Source: an uncultured Prevotella sp. (GTDB taxonomy: Bacteria; Bacteroidota; Bacteroidia; Bacteroidales; Bacteroidaceae). Taken from it: 64,000 nucleotides of DNA. Below the pieces are notes generated by a model. The model had not been told where the DNA came from and did not search any database. It was given only the letters and a program-made list of their open reading frames with translations. The position numbers and the translations under genes are program-made. The stretch spans positions 79,415-143,414 of the forward strand of contig CALCVP010000083.1 of NCBI GenBank assembly GCA_937907705.1, in the 5' to 3' direction. This document shows positions 17,322 to 25,847 of this stretch, one piece after another; the stretch's first letter is position 1; each line of letters begins with the position of its first letter.

Positions 17322-18512
17322 ATGACCTACGATTTTGACAAGCTCATCAACCGCCGTGGCACCCATTCATACAAGTGGGATTCTGCCACTGATGCCGATA
17401 TACTGCCGCTCTGGGTGGCAGACATGGACTTTGCCACGGCACCTGTCATAACCGATGCGCTGCGCAAACGGGTAGACCATGGCATCTTTGGCTACACAAA
17501 GGTGCCACATGCTTACTACGATGCGGTGGTAAACTGGTTCAAGAAGCGGCACAAGTGGAGTTTTTCAGCAGATTGGATTCTATACACTTCAGGGGTGGTA
17601 CCTGCCATCTCTGCCATTATTAAAGCCCTGACCTTACCTGGCGACCAGGTAATTGTGCAAGGGCCTGTCTACAACTGCTTCTTCTCTTCCATACGCAACA
17701 ATGGCTGCGAGATTGTATCCAACAGTCTCGTGTACAGGGAAAACCACTGGAACATCGACTTTGCCGACTTGGAACAGAAAGCTGCCAACCCCAAGGCTCG
17801 TGTGCTGCTGCTCTGCAATCCCCACAATCCTGTGGGACGAGTGTGGACAAAAGAAGAGCTTACCCGTATGGGCGAAATCTGCCTCAAGCATCATGTGCGT
17901 GTAATAGTAGACGAAATCCACTGTGAGATAGTGCCCCCCGGAAAAAACTATACGCCTTATGGCTCGCTCTCAGAAGAGTTGATGCACAACGCCATTATCT
18001 GCAATTCGCCCAGCAAAGCCTTTAATACCGCTGGGCTACAGATAGCCAACATTATATGCGATAACGCTGAAACACGCAACCGCATAAACCGTGCCATCAA
18101 TATCAATGAGGTGTGCGATGTCAATCCGTTTGGCGTAGTGGCTCTCATGGCTGCTTATACCGATGAGGGAGCTGCATGGCTCGACCAGCTCAACAGTTAT
18201 CTTTACAGCAACTACCAATGGTTGTGCCAGTACATGGCTGCGCACTTGCCACAACTTAAAGTATCGCCTTTAGAGGCTACCTATCTGGCATGGATAGACT
18301 GTAGTGCACTGGCACAAGACGCCCACACCATAGCCCAACACCTATTGGAGCACAACCATGTATGGGTGAGCGAGGGCGACATATACGGACAAGAGGGCGA
18401 CCACTTCCTGCGCGTCAACATGGCTTGCCCACGCAGCAGGCTCGCCGAAGGTCTTCAGCGCATAGCGGCTGGCATAGCAGAACTGCAAGCTGAACAGGCA
18501 ACACAGCATTAA
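17322..18512 (+). CDS. patB: MalY/PatB family PLP-dependent cystathionine beta-lyase
   Basis: 396 residues. A fold-type I PLP enzyme of the MalY/PatB group, which cleave C-S bonds of cystathionine or cysteine (giving pyruvate, ammonia and a thiol or H2S). It starts with FDKLINRRGTHSYKWD, has CNPHNPVGR for cofactor binding and the PLP lysine in NSPSKAFNTAGLQ. Oral members make hydrogen sulfide. It is co-transcribed with DUF3737 (7-bp gap) and followed by a perfect 22-bp inverted repeat that ends transcripts from both sides. Confidence 0.9.
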   Translation: MTYDFDKLINRRGTHSYKWDSATDADILPLWVADMDFATAPVITDALRKRVDHGIFGYTKVPHAYYDAVVNWFKKRHKWSFSADWILYTSGVVPAISAIIKALTLPGDQVIVQGPVYNCFFSSIRNNGCEIVSNSLVYRENHWNIDFADLEQKAANPKARVLLLCNPHNPVGRVWTKEELTRMGEICLKHHVRVIVDEIHCEIVPPGKNYTPYGSLSEELMHNAIICNSPSKAFNTAGLQIANIICDNAETRNRINRAININEVCDVNPFGVVALMAAYTDEGAAWLDQLNSYLYSNYQWLCQYMAAHLPQLKVSPLEATYLAWIDCSALAQDAHTIAQHLLEHNHVWVSEGDIYGQEGDHFLRVNMACPRSRLAEGLQRIAAGIAELQAEQATQH

Positions 18513-18539
18513 GCACAGAAAGCAAGCTTTGGGTTTACA

Positions 18540-18593
18540 ATACAAACAGCCCCTATCATGGCAATAAATTTCCATGATAGGGGCTGTTTGTAT
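18540..18593. terminator. Bidirectional terminator, perfect 22-bp stem
   Basis: The arms 18540-18561 and 18572-18593 are exact reverse complements (ends ATACAAACAGCC and GGCTGTTTGTAT) around a 10-nt loop. It lies between convergent patB-like and M28 genes. The stem is unusually long and has few uridines behind it. Confidence 0.75.
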
Positions 18594-18609
18594 GCGTCTT
18601 TTTAAAAAC

Positions 18610-19620
18610 TTATTTCTCTGTATAGAGCACCTGTATAACCGTTTGTCCTACTGCCAACAGCGTGTTTTTGTCTATATGCTGCATGTCATCACTCACCGTA
18701 TGCCATGTAGGTCCGAAAGTGCTTTGCTGGCAATCCTTGTAATAAGGAATAATGTCAATGGTAGGTATCTTGGCTTTCTCGTTTACAGGTATATGGTCGT
18801 CGGTAATCATGCCACCTTCTGCATTAGGAAAATAGCTACCATAGCCAATAGCGTTGGCTGCTGTCCACACCTTGTCTACAATGCCTTTGGCATACTGGTC
18901 TGACATACCTTCGCGGTAGAACTGTGCACCCTGTCCGCCTACCATATCGAGCAGAATGCCAAAACGCGCTTCATAACCGGCTTTGTGGGGATTGGCAGCC
19001 CAATATTGTGCGCCCAATGCCCATGAGTCTCCATTGTCGGTGGCATCGCTCCACTGCGGAATGCCCCAGTCTTCGGCGTCAAAGCATACAAAGTCTACAC
19101 CCACTGCCAGCTTTGCTGTGTCAGCTTTCAGCAGCCGGGCTATCTCCAGCATCACAGCCACTCCACTGGCACCGTCGTTGGCAGCCATTACAGGCTTGTG
19201 CCAATTGGCAGAGTCTGGGTCGTTGTCGGCCCAAGGACGACTGTCCCAGTGAGCACACAGCAAGATGCGGGTGGTCAGCTCCGGGCGATAGCTGGCTATG
19301 ATGTTGGTGCTCTTCAGCGGTGTGCCGTCATAGCCGTTAAGAGTAGCCTTCTGAGCCGTTACCTGCAATCCATAGCTTTTGAACTTATTGATTATCCACT
19401 GTCCACACTGTTCGTGGGCATCGCTGTTCATGGTTCGCGGACCGAAATCGCACTGTTTTGCACAGAATTGATAGGCAGAATCGGCATTAAAGGCAGGGCC
19501 TACGGGACTTGATGCCGCCTCACCGGCATCCTGTGCAACCTTCTTGTTGCCACTGCAAGCTACCAATGCCAAAGCTACCAATGCCACTATCAGATAGTTA
19601 AGATGTTTCATCGTCTTCAT
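18610..19620 (-). CDS. M28 family lipoprotein, probable type II glutaminyl-peptide cyclotransferase
   Basis: 336 residues from ATG 19620 (19611 is also possible). A signal peptide ends in the lipobox LVACS, so the protein is lipid-anchored facing the periplasm. Zinc ligands of the M28 fold are visible in CAHWDSRPWAD, ANDGASGVAVMLE, FDAEDWG and TWHTVSDD. The HWDSRPWADND block closely resembles the type II (animal-like) glutaminyl cyclases described from oral Bacteroidota such as Porphyromonas gingivalis, which turn N-terminal glutamine into pyroglutamate on exported proteins. Nine exported proteins in this window are predicted to begin with Gln after signal cleavage, which supports that role. 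An aminopeptidase activity remains the alternative. It is 69 bp behind the amidotransferase-dipeptidase gene. Confidence 0.75.
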   Translation of the reverse strand: MKTMKHLNYLIVALVALALVACSGNKKVAQDAGEAASSPVGPAFNADSAYQFCAKQCDFGPRTMNSDAHEQCGQWIINKFKSYGLQVTAQKATLNGYDGTPLKSTNIIASYRPELTTRILLCAHWDSRPWADNDPDSANWHKPVMAANDGASGVAVMLEIARLLKADTAKLAVGVDFVCFDAEDWGIPQWSDATDNGDSWALGAQYWAANPHKAGYEARFGILLDMVGGQGAQFYREGMSDQYAKGIVDKVWTAANAIGYGSYFPNAEGGMITDDHIPVNEKAKIPTIDIIPYYKDCQQSTFGPTWHTVSDDMQHIDKNTLLAVGQTVIQVLYTEK

Positions 19621-19689
19621 TTTTTTTGCTGTTTTGTAGTTTCTTTGCCCCACAAAACCATTATTAATACAGTAAGTTTAAGTAGGTGT

Positions 19690-21474
19690 TCAGCACCTGT
19701 TAAGTTGTACCTGTGCCATTACACGCAGCCAGTTGCCACCCCAGATGCGCTCAATATCACGCTCGCTGAAGCGCCGGCGCATGAGTTGAAGCGTAAAGTT
19801 GATAAGCTCTGATGAGTTGGCAATGCCCTTCACACCGCCATCACCGTCAAAATCGGTGCCCAAGCCCACATGTTCTATGCCCATGATACTGATGGCATGG
19901 TTGAGGTGGTTCATGGCATCCATGATTGAGGCCTCAGTGCCATCATTGCGCAAGAAGCCGTGATAAAGGGTAATATGGGCCACACCCCCTTTATGAGCCA
20001 ATGCTCTCAGCTGGTCGTCGGTAAGATTGCGGGGCACATCACACAGTGCCTTGCAGTTGCTATGGCTGCACACGATAGGCGTAGAGCTAATCTCCAAAGC
20101 ATCATAAAAGCTCTTTTCGCCAGCATGGCTGAGGTCTACCATGATACCTTGACGGTTCATTTCCTGTATCACTTTCTCGCCAAACTGGCTCACACCGTTA
20201 TGAGTGTTGCACCCGCGTGCACTGTCGCAAATGTCGTTGTCGCCATTGTGGCACAAGGTAATGTAGACTACTCCACGCTGTGCAAAGTGCTTTACATTCG
20301 CCACATCATGATTAAGTGCCAGACCATTCTCTATACCAAACATGATGGATCGGCGTCCCTTGCGCTTGTCTTCATAGAGTTCGGCAGGTGTGCGTGCTAT
20401 GCTTACATAGCGACTGTTGGCTCTTACAATATCTTCTATCTTGTCAAAGATAAGGTCTGCATACCCTAAAGGGCTGTCTACCTTAAAGGGCACTTTGGAA
20501 GAGAAGGTCTCTCCTATCTTGGGTTGTGGCAAATAGGCCGCCATGATAACTGCACTTTGGTGGCCTTCAGCCATCTTGTGCATGTCTACCAATATCTTGG
20601 GGTCGCGGTGGTCAAAGTGTATTCCCTGCGGAAAAAACATAGGGGTGTCGCAGTGGGTGTCCAGTGTCAGGATGCGCTCGTGCAGCTGCTTGGCTGCAGC
20701 AAAGTCTTGTGCCTTGCCCACCAACCATGCAAAGAGGGCCGGACCACTGTCTTCCAACCACTCAGGATGCCACTGTACGCCCATGATAGGCTTATACTCG
20801 CTACTCTCTATGGCTTCTATTACGCCATCTGCAGCTGTGGCAGTGACCTTGAATCGCGGCCCTGCCGCACGCACAGCTTGATGATGAAACGAATTGACCG
20901 CCAATTCATGAGTGCCATAGATAGTATACAGCTCCGACTGCTCGGCTATCTGCACGCTGTGGGTTGGTTCGCTGCGGTCGGCATCTTGACTGTGCTTTAC
21001 CAGTGGTCTGGTGTCGGCACGGCGTGCCTGTCTGGCTTCTGCTATATCTTGGTCTACCTCACCATCCAGTGCAGTAACCAGTGCCTGTATGCCCCGACAG
21101 ATGCCCAACATAGGTATCTGCCGGTTATACGCCAATCGAACTGTAAGCAGTTCTGCCAAGTCGCGCGTGGCATTGATGCTGTGCAAGCGTGGCGAAGGTT
21201 CCTCGCCGGCCCACAGAGGGTTGATGTCTCCACCGCCCGTAAGTATCAGTCCGTCAAGGCGTTCAAGGGTATTGACTATTACCTGGCTGTCTGCCACCGG
21301 CGGAATAATAACGGGTGTGCCGCCAGCAGCCACCACAGCATTGTAATAGCGGTTGCAAAGTCGGGTATCCCCATCGGCAAAGTTGCCCGTAAGTCCGATG
21401 ACAGGCTGCCGCTTTGCCTCAGGATAGTGGGCATAGATATCGTCCAGATAAGTCTGGAGATGAAAAGATTTCAT
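19690..21474 (-). CDS. Class I glutamine amidotransferase-like (peptidase C26)/membrane dipeptidase fusion
   Basis: 594 residues from ATG 21474 (MKSFHLQTYLDD); an ATG at 21552 adds 26 unrelated residues. Residues ~18-255 resemble gamma-glutamyl-GABA hydrolase (PuuD type): nucleophile cysteine in GICRG, and the His/Glu pair in GVQWHPEW. Residues ~265-590 are a zinc dipeptidase of the renal/membrane dipeptidase family (M19): THCDTP, IENGLAL, CSHSNC and GLGTDFDG carry the metal ligands. No signal peptide is seen, so it is probably cytoplasmic. The two halves could split gamma-glutamyl compounds and then dipeptides (for example glutathione-like or Cys-Gly substrates); that coupling is inference. 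Likely co-transcribed with the M28 gene. Confidence 0.85.
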   Translation of the reverse strand: MKSFHLQTYLDDIYAHYPEAKRQPVIGLTGNFADGDTRLCNRYYNAVVAAGGTPVIIPPVADSQVIVNTLERLDGLILTGGGDINPLWAGEEPSPRLHSINATRDLAELLTVRLAYNRQIPMLGICRGIQALVTALDGEVDQDIAEARQARRADTRPLVKHSQDADRSEPTHSVQIAEQSELYTIYGTHELAVNSFHHQAVRAAGPRFKVTATAADGVIEAIESSEYKPIMGVQWHPEWLEDSGPALFAWLVGKAQDFAAAKQLHERILTLDTHCDTPMFFPQGIHFDHRDPKILVDMHKMAEGHQSAVIMAAYLPQPKIGETFSSKVPFKVDSPLGYADLIFDKIEDIVRANSRYVSIARTPAELYEDKRKGRRSIMFGIENGLALNHDVANVKHFAQRGVVYITLCHNGDNDICDSARGCNTHNGVSQFGEKVIQEMNRQGIMVDLSHAGEKSFYDALEISSTPIVCSHSNCKALCDVPRNLTDDQLRALAHKGGVAHITLYHGFLRNDGTEASIMDAMNHLNHAISIMGIEHVGLGTDFDGDGGVKGIANSSELINFTLQLMRRRFSERDIERIWGGNWLRVMAQVQLNRC

Positions 21475-21635
21475 GCGCTTTTGTGTTAACGGAAAAGGGT
21501 GTTTATAAAAACAATGATAGCCCATGGAAAGGCATAATACCTCCATAGGCAATATTCAAAGGCTCCCGATCGGAGCATGTCAGCATGCTTGCAACCCTGA
21601 CTGCTTGCCAAGGTCGCACTCATATTGCTGTGATA

Positions 21636-22106
21636 TTACTGTGCATTGTCTTGTGGAACAGGCACTTCTCGCTTGATGCTTTGCTCCAGCGAGATAAGGG
21701 TCTCTGTAGCAACTACACCAGGAATGCCCTGCATCTTGTTGTTCAGCAAATCCATCAGTTGCTCATTGTCGCGGGCATACAGCTTTACAAGCATGGTGTA
21801 AGGACCCGTGGTAAAGTGGCACTCTACGATCTCAGGTATGTGCTCCAAGCGCTCTACTACTGATTTATACATATTGCCACGCTCCAATGTAATGCCTACA
21901 TAAGTACATGTAGTGTAGCCAAGGCTCTTGGCATTTACATCAAAACCACTGCCTGTAATGACACCACCTGCTATAAGGTGCTGCACACGCTGATGAATAG
22001 CGGCACGGGATACGCCACATTCTGCTGCCACATCCTTGAATGGTATTCTTGCATTCTTTGATAAAATACTCAGAATTTTTTTGTCAAGATTATCAATCTT
22101 ATCCAT
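21636..22106 (-). CDS. Lrp/AsnC family transcriptional regulator
   Basis: 156 residues: winged helix-turn-helix (LDKKILSILSKNARIPFKD, helix GVSRAAIHQRV) followed by the RAM ligand-binding domain with GPYTMLVKLYARD. Such regulators respond to amino acids. It has a promoter 68 bp upstream (22174). Its target is unknown; the downstream dipeptidase and M28 genes on the same strand (161-bp gap) are candidates. Confidence 0.92.
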   Translation of the reverse strand: MDKIDNLDKKILSILSKNARIPFKDVAAECGVSRAAIHQRVQHLIAGGVITGSGFDVNAKSLGYTTCTYVGITLERGNMYKSVVERLEHIPEIVECHFTTGPYTMLVKLYARDNEQLMDLLNNKMQGIPGVVATETLISLEQSIKREVPVPQDNAQ

Positions 22107-22173
22107 TTTATATGCTTTAAATTAATAATTATTACTTTCTTTTGTAATTGGCTTTTGTTTCAGTTTACAGAAG

Positions 22174-22181
22174 CAAAAGTA
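22174..22181 (-). promoter_or_regulatory. Promoter -7 box of the lrp-type gene
   Basis: TACTTTTG on the minus strand fits TAnnTTTG, 68 bp before the start codon at 22106. Confidence 0.6.
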
Positions 22182-22523
22182 ATGAATAAAATTGAGACTC
22201 ACAACAAATTGATATTAAAAATACTTACATTAGCTCAAATTGCCATGTTTAAATAGTACAAAATTACCTATACTTACACTTCTTGACAATAGCAAAAAGA
22301 TAGATAGCACCTGTTTTCCATGCGCCATGCAGCCACTTGCCATCCTTTCTGCATATAGACAAGAAAGCAAAGTGCATATTGAAACAATCAATAAAAAGGT
22401 AAGTGCTCTGTTATAAGCACGTGCAGGTTTCATTAAAATCGGAAGAAGCTGAAAAGCTAAACAATACACTGATTTACAGACATATAACAAACTTATCAAC
22501 ACTGTTGACAAGTTATAGGAAAC

Positions 22524-22611
22524 CAATTGCACTGCAATCAGCTTGCAATTGCACTGCAATCAGAAGGTGAAAGCACTGCTATCGGCAGCCAAAAGCAGTG
22601 CTTTTGCAAAT
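22524..22611. repeat. 22-bp repeat array, family A, four units
   Basis: Units start at 22524, 22546, 22568 and 22590. Arms: CAATTGCACTGCAATCA twice, TGAAAGCACTGCTATCG, then the last unit CAAAAGCAGTGCTTTTG, which is itself a perfect odd palindrome and is followed by CAAAT, the same ending as in the 4911 array. It lies 166 bp beyond the stop of the first FKBP gene. Confidence 0.85.
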
Positions 22612-22777
22612 ACGCTCATAACAAACTGATTATCTGTTGTTTATCTTATTGGCACAGAAAGCCCCCAACCAAGGTGCCAATCGTATCGTCATAGCACTAT
22701 GGTTGGGGACTGTATCATTATGGAGAACATTGACACAGCAATGGTCTCACAGCTTTATAAAAAGTTGACAGCCTTGC

Positions 22778-23782
22778 TTACTTTTTCTTGGCAGCAGACT
22801 TCTTTACCTGCTTCTTGGCTGTCTTGGCTGCTGTTACCACGGGTTTAGCACCCTTGGCAGGAGCTGGCAAGGTCTTGGCCTCAGACTTCTCTGCCTTTAT
22901 CAACTCTACGGTGAACACCAACGCACTGTAAGGCTGGATTTGTGCTCCTGCGGCACGCTCGCCATAAGCAAGGTTATAAGGTATGTAAAGTTCCCACTTA
23001 CTGCCCACAGGCATTAAGGTCAAGGCCTCTTGCCAACCTTTGATAACCTGTGCAGGGCGGAACTTGGCGGTGCCACTGGTATTGTGCTTTTCAGAGCTGT
23101 CAAATACAGTGCCGTCTACGAGGCGACCCTCATACTTTACAGTTACTTCATCATCGGCAGTAGCTTTCTCGCCCTTGCCCTCAGTAATCACCTTATACTG
23201 CAAGCCACTGGGCAGTGTTACCACGCCTGCTTTCTTGGCATTGGCAGCCAAAAAGTCTTCGCCTGCCTTTTTGTTAGCCTCTTTAGCTGTTTCGATAGCT
23301 TGCTTTGAGCGCTGCTCAAACAGCGTCTTGGCAGCCTCAACAGACATCAGCTTGCTGCCTGTTCCGACAGCATCTGTAAAGCCTTTGGCAAACAGTTTGG
23401 TATCAATGCTGTCGCCTACTGCCTTAAACTCTTTATTGGTATAAGGCAACATGCGCTCCAGCGCCATCATGGCTATCTGCTGCCCTGCCATGCGTGCCTT
23501 CATCTTGGGCGATGTGCCCTGCTCCATTACCTCGCTGAAGCTCTGTATGAAGTCTGCCATATAGGCTGTATCTACACCAACTTGTGTCTGTAAGTAAGGC
23601 AACAAGCCGTCTGTACGGGCCATACCGGCAGCATAACTCAGCGAGTCGGCAGCAGTGTTCAGCTTCTGTTCAACCACTGGCTGTTTTACCTCTTTGTCTT
23701 TCTTCTTCTTTGATGCGGCGTTTACGCCAGTAAAAGCGGCACTTGCCAACACGGCAACTGCCAGTACAATCAGTTTTTTCAT
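22778..23782 (-). CDS. FKBP-type peptidyl-prolyl cis-trans isomerase, secreted
   Basis: 334 residues from ATG 23782 (MKKLIVLAVAV, signal peptide ending GVNA); the ATG at 23839 adds 19 non-signal residues. It has an N-terminal FklB/FkpA dimerisation domain (~45-190), an FKBP catalytic domain (LPSGLQYKVI ... VKYEGRLVDGTVFDSS ... LAYGERAAG, ~205-300) and a lysine/alanine-rich basic tail (KKQVKKSAAKKK). It should speed proline isomerisation of proteins folding in the periplasm. Third of three tandem FKBP genes, 160 bp after the second. Confidence 0.9.
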   Translation of the reverse strand: MKKLIVLAVAVLASAAFTGVNAASKKKKDKEVKQPVVEQKLNTAADSLSYAAGMARTDGLLPYLQTQVGVDTAYMADFIQSFSEVMEQGTSPKMKARMAGQQIAMMALERMLPYTNKEFKAVGDSIDTKLFAKGFTDAVGTGSKLMSVEAAKTLFEQRSKQAIETAKEANKKAGEDFLAANAKKAGVVTLPSGLQYKVITEGKGEKATADDEVTVKYEGRLVDGTVFDSSEKHNTSGTAKFRPAQVIKGWQEALTLMPVGSKWELYIPYNLAYGERAAGAQIQPYSALVFTVELIKAEKSEAKTLPAPAKGAKPVVTAAKTAKKQVKKSAAKKK

Positions 23783-23942
23783 TATCTTGTTTCTCCTTTC
23801 TTTTTGAATATTTGCATATACAACAGGCAGATACAGCATCTTCTTTGGAAAGAAGCATTGTCTCTACCACCCGCTATTTACGAAAGAAAGCCACAGAAAG
23901 TGCTATGCAAGCACTGACTGTGGCGTATGAAGTATGATAGAA

Positions 23943-24815
23943 TTATTTCTCTATTCCTAACAGTTCAATCTTGAATACCAATGCAGAGAATGGCTTGATC
24001 ATGCCCTGATCGCGGTCGCCGTAAGCAAGGTTCTGAGGAATAACCACTTCCCATACACTACCTACCGGCATGTGGGTAAGAGCGGTTGTCCATCCCGGTA
24101 TTACCTGGTTGGCTGCCAATGTAACAGCCTCGCCACGCTTGTAAGAGCTGTCGAACACTTTACCGTTGATGAGCTTGCCCTCATAGTTTACCTTCACGCG
24201 TGAGGTATCTTTCGGCATCTCGCCAGAACCCTCTTTGATAACCTTATAGTAAACGCCGCCGGGAAGGCTCTTTACACCTGCCTTCTTGGCGTAAGCGGCA
24301 ATGAACTTCTCGCCGGCTTTCTTGTTGGCACCATACTGCTTCTCCATTGACTTGCCCTTGATAGCCATCATCTTTGTCTGGGCTACCTGCTGAGCCTGGT
24401 CCATAGTAAAGATGCCTTTGCTGCCTGAAGTACCGCAGATAAAGCCTGCCATGAAGTTTTTCAGAGAGATGGTCTTGGTAGAATCCTCACCGAAGAGTTC
24501 GTGGTTGATGCCCTTTACCATCTGGCTTGATATCTGCTGGCCAATCTGAAGACCTGCCAAGTAAGCAGCTTTCTTCTTGTCGTCGCCGGCATTGGCACCC
24601 TCGTTAAGACCCTTGAAGAACTCGTCCATATAAGTAGTATCAACACCCATACGGCCTACCAAGTATTCTTTCAAACCCTGAGACTGTGCCATACCGATAG
24701 CGTAACTTACGGTATCAACATCGTTTTTAAGGTCTGCCTTAGGAGTAGAGTTGCCGCATGATGCGAAGATAGCGGCAAAAGCAGCTACTGCTGCTGCAAA
24801 AGTTAACTTTTTCAT
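23943..24815 (-). CDS. FKBP-type peptidyl-prolyl cis-trans isomerase, lipoprotein
   Basis: 290 residues from ATG 24815 (MKKLTFAAAVAAFAAIFASCGN), with lipobox FASC, so membrane-anchored. It has the same two-domain layout as its neighbours: helical dimerisation part, then LPGGVYYKVI, VNYEGKLINGKVFDSS and LAYGDRDQG of the FKBP fold. The start at 24875 is rejected because it buries the signal peptide. It is 73 bp after the cytoplasmic FKBP gene, so the three probably share one promoter. Confidence 0.9.
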   Translation of the reverse strand: MKKLTFAAAVAAFAAIFASCGNSTPKADLKNDVDTVSYAIGMAQSQGLKEYLVGRMGVDTTYMDEFFKGLNEGANAGDDKKKAAYLAGLQIGQQISSQMVKGINHELFGEDSTKTISLKNFMAGFICGTSGSKGIFTMDQAQQVAQTKMMAIKGKSMEKQYGANKKAGEKFIAAYAKKAGVKSLPGGVYYKVIKEGSGEMPKDTSRVKVNYEGKLINGKVFDSSYKRGEAVTLAANQVIPGWTTALTHMPVGSVWEVVIPQNLAYGDRDQGMIKPFSALVFKIELLGIEK

Positions 24816-24888
24816 TATTGTTTCTTGTATCTTTAATTGTTTTCTTTTATCATTGCAGTGTGTGCCATAAGCCACACACCCTGCCCCA

Positions 24889-25494
24889 TTAGAGCACCTC
24901 TATCAGCTCTACGTCAAACACCAAAGCTGCGTAAGGAGGAATGGCACCGCCCGCACCGTTGGCACCGTAGGCCAAATCGTAAGGTATGAAGAAGCGGTAC
25001 TTGGCACCCTCTTGCATCAACTGAAGGCCCTCTGTCCAACCGGCTATCACCTGATTGAGCGGGAACACTGCCGGCTCACCACGCTGAATGCTGCTGTCGA
25101 ACACCTTACCGTCTATCAAGAAGCCCTCATAGTGGCACTTTACCTTGTCGGTAGCCTTTGGCTTCTTGCCGTTGCCTTCTTTGATAACCTTATACTGCAA
25201 ACCGCTTGGCAGGGTTACTACGCCTTCTTTCTTGGCATTTTCTGCCAGATATTTCTCACCTTCAGCCTTGGCAGCCTTGCCTTTTTCAGCCTTCTCAGCA
25301 TTGAGTTTCTCTTCTTGCTTGCGGAAAAATTCCTGTACAATTGTTTGCGCTTCCTGGTTGGAAAGCTTGAGCTCGTTGCCCTCTATCACGTCTTTGATGG
25401 CGTTGCCGAAGTCTTCAATACTCAAATTGGTTGTACCCATTTGGGACAACTGCTGGCCAATGCCCAGTCCTAAAGCGTAACTTAATTTGTCCAT
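24889..25494 (-). CDS. FKBP-type peptidyl-prolyl cis-trans isomerase, cytoplasmic
   Basis: 201 residues, no signal peptide (MDKLSYALGLGIGQQLSQ), FklB-like. The N-terminal helical region contains a long charged helix (EFFRKQEEKLNAEKAEKGK). The FKBP domain from about residue 93 carries LPSGLQYKVI, FDSSIQRGEP and LAYGANGAGG. First of three paralogues in a row on the minus strand: cytoplasm, outer or inner membrane, periplasm. A -7 box at 25625 probably drives them. Confidence 0.92.
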   Translation of the reverse strand: MDKLSYALGLGIGQQLSQMGTTNLSIEDFGNAIKDVIEGNELKLSNQEAQTIVQEFFRKQEEKLNAEKAEKGKAAKAEGEKYLAENAKKEGVVTLPSGLQYKVIKEGNGKKPKATDKVKCHYEGFLIDGKVFDSSIQRGEPAVFPLNQVIAGWTEGLQLMQEGAKYRFFIPYDLAYGANGAGGAIPPYAALVFDVELIEVL

Positions 25495-25577
25495 TCGTCT
25501 AAAAAATTATTTTATTAATATTCTGTTCAATCGCTTGGTCATATGTACAGGCTGCTGTCATTTAGCCATGCCAAAGC

Positions 25578-25620
25578 CGATAGCACTGCAATCGGTTTCC
25601 AATTCCATAGCTATTGAAAT
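25578..25620. repeat. Short 22-bp repeat, family A, two units
   Basis: CGATAGCACTGCAATCG at 25578 fits the family arm. The next, CAATTCCATAGCTATTG at 25600, is followed by AAAT, like the last units elsewhere. The minimal array size appears to be a pair. Confidence 0.6.
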
Positions 25621-25624
25621 CGTG

Positions 25625-25632
25625 CAAAGGTA
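25625..25632 (-). promoter_or_regulatory. Promoter -7 box of the FKBP operon
   Basis: TACCTTTG on the minus strand, 131 bp upstream of the start at 25494. The family A repeat lies between box and gene, so it would be in the 5' leader. Confidence 0.5.
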
Positions 25633-25655
25633 ATATTTTTATCCGACAGGTACAT

Positions 25656-25683
25656 TATATTTGGGGAAAAATTGCTAATTTTG
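25656..25683 (+). promoter_or_regulatory. Candidate promoter boxes of the sirtuin gene
   Basis: Two TAnnTTTG matches, TATATTTG (25656-25663) and TAATTTTG (25676-25683), lie 165-192 bp before the ATG at 25848. Which one is used cannot be told. Confidence 0.45.
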
Positions 25684-25847
25684 TGCATTGTTAAGGAATT
25701 ATCTTACTGACTTTTAAGCAGAATACCGCTTTTGCTCACTGTTTAACAGCAAAGGTTAGCTATCAGACAGAAGAACCAGTAAGTAAAATTTACCGTAGAA
25801 ACACCATGGCATGACACTGTTATCCATGTCTTTAAACAAATGAAACT

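Larger units (their letters stand above)
22107..22777. other. Gene-poor spacer with repeat array
   Basis: 671 bp hold the lrp promoter, one 22-bp array (22524-22611) and a loose inverted repeat (CCCCAACCA 22663-22671 with TGGTTGGGG 22700-22708). A minus-strand frame ending at 22230 contains, from ATG 22436, a hydrophobic lipoprotein-like start (LLIVSICTLLSC) but no known family; its longer form is translated repeat DNA. I do not call a gene. Confidence 0.5.
25495..25847. other. Divergent promoter region between FKBP genes and sirtuin
   Basis: 353 bp without a gene. It holds a two-unit family A repeat (25578-25620) and, within 60 bp, TAnnTTTG boxes on both strands. Nothing else is evident. 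Confidence 0.6.

Noticed and set aside
20524..21489. 321-codon plus-strand frame opposite the amidotransferase-dipeptidase fusion
   Set aside because: Antisense shadow; the minus-strand protein has two complete catalytic motifs sets.
22230..22559. 109-codon minus-strand frame
   Set aside because: Its first part is translated repeat array. The rest has a lipoprotein-like start at 22436 but no promoter, family or operon support.
22663..22708. CCCCAACCA/TGGTTGGGG inverted repeat as terminator
   Set aside because: The loop is 28 nt and no uridine tract follows on either strand.
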